This document shows, piece by piece, positions 1 to 3,729 of a DNA stretch of 8,036 nt. This DNA is from an uncultured Eubacteriales bacterium (lineage in GTDB: Bacteria > Bacillota > Clostridia > Christensenellales > UBA1242): contig USTX01000025.1 of NCBI GenBank assembly GCA_900557655.1, forward strand, positions 1 through 8,036, given 5' to 3'. The translations under genes and the position numbers were made by a program. How positions within the stretch are numbered: position 1 is the first letter of the stretch; each line of letters opens with the position of its first letter. The notes beneath the pieces are model-generated. The model made no database searches, was not told where the DNA came from, and saw only the letters and a program-made list of their open reading frames with translations.

Positions 1-348
1 CATACCGCGCTCGTTACGCTTTCTTGCGTTGTCAACAATCCAACGAAGAGCAAGAGTTTGGCGACGAGCCGCTCTTATTTCCATTGGAACTTGGTACGTA
101 GAGCCACCAACACGACGTGCTTTAACCTCTAAAACGGGTTTAACATTTTCAAGCGCTTGGTTGAAAACGTCAGCAGCAGGAGTGTTAAGCTTTTCTTCGC
201 AAATAGCAAGTGCGTCATATACGATAGATTGAGCGATAGAACGTTTACCGTCAAGCATAATTTGGTTGATAAGTTTTGTTACAACTTTTGAGTTATACTT
301 AGTATCAGGTAAAACGTCACGAACGCTCGCTTGATTTCTTCTTGACAT
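1..348 (-). CDS. rpsG: 30S ribosomal protein S7 (5' part, runs off left edge)
   Basis: S7 is a primary 16S rRNA-binding protein that nucleates assembly of the head of the 30S subunit and lies near the exit site. The visible 116 residues begin [20 protein letters not shown] and contain family hallmarks: [16 protein letters not shown] near residues 25-40, the [13 protein letters not shown] block near 70-82, and [17 protein letters not shown] at the cut edge. Bacterial S7 is about 156 residues, so roughly 40 C-terminal residues are missing. The ATG at 346-348 is chosen because AGGAG lies 7 nt upstream and the N-terminus matches the family. It follows rpsL by 47 nt on the same strand, the usual str-operon order (rpsL-rpsG-fusA-tuf), and has no promoter of its own that I can see, so it is probably co-transcribed with rpsL. 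Identification is secure. Confidence 0.97.
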   Translation of the reverse strand, partial: MSRRNQASVRDVLPDTKYNSKVVTKLINQIMLDGKRSIAQSIVYDALAICEEKLNTPAADVFNQALENVKPVLEVKARRVGGSTYQVPMEIRAARRQTLALRWIVDNARKRNERGM

Positions 349-377
349 AATTATTCTCCTCTTTTATTTTTTGTAGA

Positions 378-395
378 TTAAACTGCATAGTTTAA
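378..395 (-). promoter_or_regulatory. Hairpin in the rpsL-rpsG intercistronic gap
   Basis: A perfect 7-bp stem (TTAAACT / AGTTTAA) with a 4-nt loop begins immediately after the rpsL stop codon (396-398) and ends 29 nt before the rpsG start. It is A/T-rich and lacks a long U tract, so it is unlikely to be an efficient terminator. In E. coli, S7 represses its operon by binding the S12-S7 intercistronic RNA. A similar role here is only a positional analogy. Confidence 0.4.
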
Positions 396-773
396 CTACT
401 TAGGCCTTTTAGCGCCATATTTAGATCTTGCTTGTTTACGGTCTTTAACGCCGGCTGTGTCAAGCGTGCCACGAATAATGTGATACCTAACACCTGGCAA
501 ATCCTTAACACGACCACCACGAATAAGAACAACACTGTGCTCTTGTAAGTTGTGACCAATACCAGGGATATAAACCGTTCCTTCCATCCTGTTAGAAAGC
601 TTAACACGCGCGATTTTTCTAAGCGCTGAGTTAGGTTTCTTAGGAGAGGTTGTTGTTACTGACAAACAAACACCACGTTTTTGTGGACATTCGTCAAGAA
701 TTGGCGATTTTGACTTGTAGGTTTGTTTCTCTCTGCCTTTACCGTGTCTAATAAGTTGGTTAGTGGTTGGCAT
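396..773 (-). CDS. rpsL: 30S ribosomal protein S12
   Basis: S12 sits at the decoding site of the 30S subunit and controls translational accuracy. The 125-residue product has the typical bacterial length and the invariant blocks CPQKRGVC (29-36), [10 protein letters not shown] (44-53), [20 protein letters not shown] (73-92) and a C-terminus ending KYGAKRPK. K45 corresponds to E. coli K43 and K90 to K88, the two main streptomycin-resistance positions. Both are lysine, so this is the streptomycin-sensitive genotype at those sites. D91 is the counterpart of the aspartate that RimO methylthiolates in E. coli. The start has GGAGG 7 nt upstream. The gene ends with TAG exactly where the family ends, so TAG acts as a stop here. 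It is the first gene of the operon, with its own promoter at 906-934 and a leader of about 125 nt. Confidence 0.98.
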   Translation of the reverse strand: MPTTNQLIRHGKGREKQTYKSKSPILDECPQKRGVCLSVTTTSPKKPNSALRKIARVKLSNRMEGTVYIPGIGHNLQEHSVVLIRGGRVKDLPGVRYHIIRGTLDTAGVKDRKQARSKYGAKRPK

Positions 774-797
774 AGTTTTACCTCCTTTTTTTCTGGC

Positions 798-829
798 GAA
801 TTACCTCTAAAAGCCCCATGAGGAAATTC
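798..829 (-). promoter_or_regulatory. Stem-loop in the rpsL leader RNA
   Basis: On the minus strand the arms GAATTTCCTC and GAGGTAATTC pair over 10 positions with one internal T-T mismatch, around a 12-nt loop. The hairpin lies between the predicted transcription start and the rpsL ribosome site. A possible 14-codon reading frame, MPSFGCVQRRQTGC (830-874, minus), stops exactly at the base of this hairpin, but it has no visible ribosome site. A further short pairing GCCTT/AAGGC lies upstream inside that frame. The arrangement would suit a ribosomal-protein leader or attenuation-like control, but function is not shown. Confidence 0.45.
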
Positions 830-905
830 TTAGCACCCCGTCTGCCGCCTTTGCACACACCCGAAAGAAGGCATAAAGATACTAAACACACTACTGTGCG
901 AACAC

Positions 906-934
906 ATTTTAGCAAACTTAGCAAAAATAGTCAA
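906..934 (-). promoter_or_regulatory. Sigma-A type promoter of the rpsL-rpsG operon
   Basis: On the minus strand TTGACT (929-934) is followed by a 17-nt spacer and TAAAAT (906-911). This is close to the TTGACA/TATAAT consensus. Transcription would start near 899, giving an untranslated leader of about 125 nt before the rpsL ATG. Confidence 0.8.
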
Positions 935-998
935 TAACTTATCAAAAGTTTTTTTAGAAATTTTAATAATTTTTAGTATCTGCCGCCACCCCGCGCGC

Positions 999-1052
999 AT
1001 TCATAACATTTATCGCCCTATTCCTCACATATTCATAACATTTATCGCCCTA
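999..1052. repeat. Pair of 22-bp direct repeats, 32-bp period
   Basis: Two perfect 22-base copies, at 999-1020 and 1031-1052, start ATTCATAACATTT and end CGCCCTA, with a 10-base spacer. A 10-base partial match to the end of the unit (TATCACCCTA, one mismatch) follows at 1066-1075. The repeats lie upstream of the rpsL promoter and downstream of the terminator of the small AT-hook-like gene. The wider stretch 935-1093 holds no gene that I can support; the short open stretch across the repeats on the minus strand has no plausible start. Confidence 0.75.
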
Positions 1053-1093
1053 CGCCCACACGCAATATCACCCTAAACCACCGCAATTACAAA

Positions 1094-1132
1094 AAAAGCG
1101 CTAAAGCCGAAAACTCAACTAAAAGCGCTTTT
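1094..1132 (-). terminator. Intrinsic terminator of the small AT-hook-like gene
   Basis: AGCGCTTTT and AAAAGCGCT form a 9-bp stem around a 21-nt loop. Read on the minus strand, the downstream arm runs into a seven-T tract (AGCGCTTTTTTT), as expected for a Rho-independent terminator. It lies about 50 nt beyond the stop of the 47-codon gene and insulates it from the str operon that follows in the same direction. The plus-strand reading also ends in TTTTATTT, but no plus-strand gene needs it. Confidence 0.8.
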
Positions 1133-1181
1133 ATTTACAGTTGCAAAAGTGGCCACTGCCCTTTTTCAACCTCGCGATTAA

Positions 1182-1325
1182 CTACCACGGCTTTAAGGTC
1201 ACCGTGCGCGGGTTTGGTGGTGGCCAAACCTCGTCTTTTCGTGGACGACCACGTCTTGGGCGTTTAAGTTTAACCACCTTGGGTTTACGCTTGCCCTCCC
1301 ACGCGCCATCGTTATATACACACAT
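1182..1325 (-). CDS. Small basic protein with AT-hook-like GRPRK motif (47 aa)
   Basis: This short gene encodes 47 residues starting MCVYNDGAWEGKRKPKVV and ending NPRTVTLKPW. The centre (residues 19-30) reads KLKRPRRGRPRK. RGRPRK fits the AT-hook, a short arm that binds the minor groove of A/T-rich DNA around a Gly-Arg-Pro core. A proline-rich stretch WPPPNPR (34-40) follows. Support for a real gene: GGAGG 6 nt before the ATG, a promoter at the expected distance upstream, a terminator downstream, and codons richer in GC than the flanking intergenic DNA. I do not recognise a named family. DNA or RNA binding, perhaps as a nucleoid or ribosome-associated accessory protein, is inferred from motif and charge only. 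After the TAG stop the frame stays open for 16 codons to a TAA. Confidence 0.72.
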   Translation of the reverse strand: MCVYNDGAWEGKRKPKVVKLKRPRRGRPRKDEVWPPPNPRTVTLKPW

Positions 1326-1346
1326 AAAACACCTCCAACCACCCTC

Positions 1347-1375
1347 AGTTTATCAAACTTTTTAATGCGTGTCTA
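1347..1375 (-). promoter_or_regulatory. Promoter of the small AT-hook-like gene
   Basis: On the minus strand TAGACA (1370-1375), a 17-nt spacer and TAAACT (1347-1352) match sigma-A boxes at 5/6 and 4/6 positions. The start would fall only about 15-20 nt before the ribosome site, giving a very short leader. Confidence 0.6.
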
Positions 1376-1484
1376 GTGTTTTTGAATATTTTTTAATATT
1401 TTTGTACGAATTGCCCAGTTTTATCTGCGCAAAGCCACACAGCGATAGAATGTTTGCATACCATTTTCAACTTAACATATTTAT

Positions 1485-1513
1485 TTGATATAACTCATCA
1501 ATTGTGATATAAT
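1485..1513 (+). promoter_or_regulatory. Promoter of the two-span membrane protein gene
   Basis: TTGATA (1485-1490), a 17-nt spacer and TATAAT (1508-1513) are near-consensus, and TG at 1505-1506 gives an extended -10. A second TATAAT lies at 1522-1527 without a good -35 box. The leader would be about 70 nt. The rest of 1376-1592 is AT-rich intergenic DNA between divergent genes; I see nothing else in it. Confidence 0.75.
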
Positions 1514-1592
1514 TGCTTTAATATAATTTTTAACAACTTCGCGACACTATCGATTCTTTATTGTTAAAAAAAACAGTTATAAGGTAGATAAT

Positions 1593-2045
1593 ATGACAAA
1601 CGACGCTAAAAAAACAAATACAAAACCCGAAAGTCAACCCGTAACAAATACTAAGCAACAACAGCCGCTTACTAAGGCGGGGTGCGTGTGGAAGATGGTT
1701 GCGGGTTTGTTAATAATGGCCGCAAGTGCGGGTGTTTTTATTGCGTGCGCCTATGCATACGCACGTCATAATAGGCGCGGGCTTGAATTAGCGCCTTACA
1801 CCACGCTGTTTTTTATAATCGGCCTTAGCGTGTTTTTAGGCGGGCTTGTATCCTTAATAAAGCTATGCAAAAAGTCAACCGACCGCGATACTAACACGCC
1901 CACCCCACCGAAAAAAGAAAACAAAAATTGCGATAATTGCAAAACCTCTCGTGATATCGACGCAAATTCGTGCAACATCAGCGCCGCAATCAATATTGAA
2001 GATTCAAAAGATTTTACAGACAATAAACACACTAACAAGCAATAA
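1593..2045 (+). CDS. Hypothetical two-span membrane protein with Cys-containing tail (150 aa)
   Basis: I do not recognise this protein. Residues 1-30 are polar, rich in Thr, Lys and Gln, and look disordered. Two hydrophobic segments follow, at about 34-57 (MVAGLLIMAASAGVFIACAY) and 70-91 (TTLFFIIGLSVFLGGLVSLI), separated by a short basic loop RHNRRGLE. The tail (92-150) is hydrophilic, with a PTPPKKENKN linker, CDNC at 113-116 and another Cys at 127. There is no signal peptide, so it is probably an inner-membrane hairpin with both termini on the same side; topology is uncertain because charges flank both sides. The ribosome site is weak (AAGG about 10 nt upstream), but the strong promoter and the terminator after the stop support a real single-gene unit. 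Confidence 0.75.
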   Translation: MTNDAKKTNTKPESQPVTNTKQQQPLTKAGCVWKMVAGLLIMAASAGVFIACAYAYARHNRRGLELAPYTTLFFIIGLSVFLGGLVSLIKLCKKSTDRDTNTPTPPKKENKNCDNCKTSRDIDANSCNISAAINIEDSKDFTDNKHTNKQ

Positions 2046-2066
2046 CAAACCTAGATATTTACCCAT

Positions 2067-2103
2067 TAAAAATCGCTAACAAATTATCTGTTAGCGATTT
2101 TTA
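2067..2103. terminator. Bidirectional intrinsic terminator between convergent genes
   Basis: A perfect 15-bp stem (core AAAAATCGCTAACA / TGTTAGCGATTTTT) with a 7-nt A/T-rich loop lies between the plus-strand membrane-protein gene (stop 2045) and the minus-strand ankyrin-repeat gene (stop 2173). The A tract before and T tract after the G/C core give a U-tailed hairpin in both directions, so it can end both transcripts. Confidence 0.88.
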
Positions 2104-2172
2104 TTGTATTAAATAATAAAACTCCTCTGCTTTTTGGGTGCCATTATTACCAATCAAACCCTATTTTTTAAT

Positions 2173-2949
2173 TTAAAGCCCCAATTCTTGTTCAATCTCG
2201 TCAAGCGAAAGGTCGTGTTGCTCGGCACTGTTATTCTTTTTCTTTTTAGCAACTTGGTATTTATCAAAAGCCTCCACAACCCTTGTCAAACCCTTCTCTT
2301 GCGCAATCGCCATAATTGTTTCCTGCGAATCATTCTTTTGAGAACGTGCAACGGGGTTTTCTATTGCCTTTAATGCGGCCTTTTCAAGCATCATTTCCGC
2401 CGCACACATACCAATGTTTCTGCCCTTATAATCTTGTTGGGCGCTGGCCTCTGCGTTTTCAAGCGCCTTAATAGTTGCGCCCTCTAAGCCCGATTTAGCC
2501 GCAAACATACCAATGTTTTGGCCACAAAAAGTTTTTTGGACGCTGGCCTCAGCGTTTTCAAGCGCCTTAATAGTCGCCTGCTCTAACTGAGCCTGAGCGG
2601 CGTGCATACCAATATTTTCGCCCATATAATCTTGTTGAAGACTGGCCTCTTGATAGTCAAGCGCTTTTACAACAAACCACTCCGCCTTTAAATCGGCCGC
2701 TATCATGCCAAGATTATAACGATGGTTACCAATCTGCGCCATAAGAATTTCTGGCCTTTTGTCAACGATTTTTAAGATGCTTGCCTTAATACTTACGTCA
2801 TTAATGCCCTCAACAGCCATCTTTTCTAAAATGGCTTTTATTCTTTTAGCGTATACAAAAGCCTCGTTCGTGCGCTTTTTTCCATACTTTTTTTGAACCA
2901 TTTTTTCTATCTTGTTTTTGCTGCTATCAGCAATCTCTTTTTTGTCCAT
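2173..2949 (-). CDS. Ankyrin-type repeat protein (258 aa)
   Basis: After a basic, helical-looking N-terminus (1-76) come four tandem 33-residue units at 77-109, 110-142, 143-175 and 176-208, and a degenerate fifth near 209-231. The unit runs roughly G-x-N-I-G-M-x-A-A-x5-L-E-x-A-x2-K-A-L-E-N-x-E-A-S-x-Q. Its 33-residue period and the G-x-N-x-GM-x-AA core fit a divergent ankyrin repeat, a scaffold for protein binding. The acidic C-terminus ends DEIEQELGL. An upstream in-frame ATG (2983-2985) lies within the -10 box and would not be transcribed, so the ATG at 2947-2949 is chosen; it has GAGGAG 9 nt upstream. No signal peptide or membrane segment is present, so it is probably cytoplasmic. It is divergent from a barstar-family gene. 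The binding partner is unknown. Confidence 0.82.
   Translation of the reverse strand: MDKKEIADSSKNKIEKMVQKKYGKKRTNEAFVYAKRIKAILEKMAVEGINDVSIKASILKIVDKRPEILMAQIGNHRYNLGMIAADLKAEWFVVKALDYQEASLQQDYMGENIGMHAAQAQLEQATIKALENAEASVQKTFCGQNIGMFAAKSGLEGATIKALENAEASAQQDYKGRNIGMCAAEMMLEKAALKAIENPVARSQKNDSQETIMAIAQEKGLTRVVEAFDKYQVAKKKKNNSAEQHDLSLDEIEQELGL
2326..2721 (-). repeat. Four 99-bp tandem repeats coding the ankyrin units
   Basis: The protein repeats are visible in the DNA as a 99-bp period. The second and third units share long nearly identical stretches. For example, CGCTGGCCTC at 2442 recurs at 2541 (one base different at its end) and the following GCGTTTTCAAGCGCC block is identical. This suggests recent duplication or gene conversion between these units, while the outer units have diverged. 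Confidence 0.8.
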
Positions 2950-2983
2950 TTTAAAAAACTCCTCTTGCCCCGTTTGTATGCCC

Positions 2984-3012
2984 ATTATACCTTATAATCC
3001 GCATTCTGTCAA
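2984..3012 (-). promoter_or_regulatory. Perfect-consensus promoter of the ankyrin-repeat gene
   Basis: On the minus strand TTGACA (3007-3012), a 17-nt spacer and TATAAT (2984-2989) match the sigma-A consensus at all 12 positions. Transcription would start near 2977, about 28 nt before the chosen ATG, which excludes the upstream in-frame ATG as a start. The stretch 3013-3101 between this and the divergent barstar promoter holds nothing I recognise. Confidence 0.88.
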
Positions 3013-3101
3013 TACCGCTTTTCAATCCTTCACCGCTCCGCTTGCCCCTCACCTTTTCGCTATTCAGTTTTAAAATTATTGCAAAATGCGCCAAATACGC
3101 A

Positions 3102-3129
3102 TTGGCTTTAAAAGATATTATGATAGAAT
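3102..3129 (+). promoter_or_regulatory. Promoter of the barstar-family gene
   Basis: TTGGCT (3102-3107), a 16-nt spacer and TAGAAT (3124-3129), with TG at 3121-3122 forming an extended -10. It lies about 30 nt before the AAGGAG ribosome site. Confidence 0.65.
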
Positions 3130-3160
3130 ACAAGCAGAATGTTAAATAAAGGAGAAAGCG

Positions 3161-3439
3161 ATGCAAGTTTATACATTTGACAGAAGTGAATTTAACTGGG
3201 CGGAAGAATACTACGATTTGATTCAAAAAAAGATGGGCTTGCCTGAATGGTTTGGCAAAAACGCCGACGCCCTTTGGGATATGCTTACTGGCTTCATCGC
3301 CACGCCCTGTGAAATCATTTTGTCTGGCTTTAACAAACAAGAAAACGCATATAACCGCCACCTAATCGCCCTAATCAACGCCACCTTTCAAGACGCCGCA
3401 AAACAATACCCCACCAAATTTAAAATCACAATCAAATAG
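3161..3439 (+). CDS. Barstar-family RNase inhibitor / immunity protein (92 aa)
   Basis: Barstar is the small cytoplasmic inhibitor that plugs the active site of the secreted RNase barnase. The 92 residues match its length (about 90) and fold order. The diagnostic block MGLPEWFGKNADALWDMLTG (25-44) parallels the barstar segment with LPEYYGENLDALWDCLTG. D36 and D40 correspond to barstar D35 and D39, which contact barnase, and W39 is retained. The C-terminus KFKITIK matches the last barstar strand. ATG at 3161 has AAGGAG about 8 nt upstream and an extended -10 promoter. No barnase-like toxin lies nearby, so the target is unknown; it may be an orphan immunity gene. After the TAG stop the same frame stays open to 3571. 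Confidence 0.9.
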   Translation: MQVYTFDRSEFNWAEEYYDLIQKKMGLPEWFGKNADALWDMLTGFIATPCEIILSGFNKQENAYNRHLIALINATFQDAAKQYPTKFKITIK

Positions 3440-3571
3440 AAACAAGATATACCCGCAAACAACCTAAAAATTGACGAATATGAAGAAGAAATTGATCCCG
3501 AAATACTAATGCTTGAAAAAATACTTGCCGAGAAGAAAGCGAAAAGAAAACAACAACAAGAAGAAATGTAA
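3440..3571 (+). other. In-frame open extension after the barstar TAG stop (43 codons + TAA)
   Basis: Directly after the TAG at 3437-3439 the same frame continues for 43 codons to TAA at 3569-3571. The translation begins KQDIPANNLKIDEYEEEIDP and ends with a Lys/Gln-rich stretch. It looks like a charged helical tail rather than random sequence. Possible readings: a longer 136-residue ancestral protein cut by an amber mutation, low-level readthrough, or chance openness of purine-rich DNA. There is no ribosome site for independent translation. TAG works as a stop in rpsL in this window, so reassignment is unlikely. Confidence 0.5.
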
Positions 3572-3577
3572 AACAAA

Positions 3578-3622
3578 GGGGCTGTAAAGAAATTATGTAA
3601 GAAATAATTTCTTTACAGCCCC
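3578..3622. repeat. Palindromic element, copy A (possible bidirectional terminator)
   Basis: Arms of 19 bp, perfectly complementary (3578-3596 and 3604-3622), start GGGGCTGTAAAGAAATTAT and enclose a 7-nt loop GTAAGAA. It is followed by CATTTTT on the plus strand and CCCCTTTGTTTT on the minus strand. It could therefore terminate both the barstar transcript and the convergent lipoprotein transcript. A 38-bp core matches copy B (6936-6973) at 36 positions. No target-site duplication is evident. The remainder, 3623-3729, is AT-rich and holds no gene I can support. Confidence 0.82.
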
Positions 3623-3729
3623 CATTTTTAAAACAAATAATCTTTCCCAAAAAGTCATTTATCTTCAGGTGGAAAGTGCATTTTTATATGCTCTTTTTAA
3701 ATATTAAACAAGCTAATCTATAATTAATC

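Noticed and set aside
999..1052. CRISPR-like array
   Set aside because: Only two copies with a 10-bp spacer; CRISPR spacers are much longer, and no cas gene is near.
1141..1365. Plus-strand 74-codon open frame starting within the AT-hook-like unit
   Set aside because: It is antisense to the small gene at 1182-1325, has no ribosome site, and its arginine/glycine-rich translation is a shadow of the opposite strand.
2950..2985. Upstream in-frame ATG (MGIQTGQEE...) as start of the ankyrin-repeat protein
   Set aside because: This ATG overlaps the -10 box of a perfect-consensus promoter, so it would not be in the transcript. The ATG at 2947-2949 has a good GAGGAG site.
2951..3361. Minus-strand 136-codon frame opposite the barstar gene
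   Set aside because: Its translation has no family match I recognise, it overlaps both promoters and the barstar gene, and it has no ribosome site.
3437..3439. TAG reassigned to an amino acid in this organism
   Set aside because: rpsL ends with TAG exactly at the conserved S12 C-terminus, so TAG functions as stop.
3663..3705. Minus-strand stop-to-stop fragment KEHIKMHFPPEDK as the C-terminus of a lost transposase
   Set aside because: Only 13 codons and no clear family match from memory. It might fit an IS end beside palindrome copy A, but the support is too thin to call.
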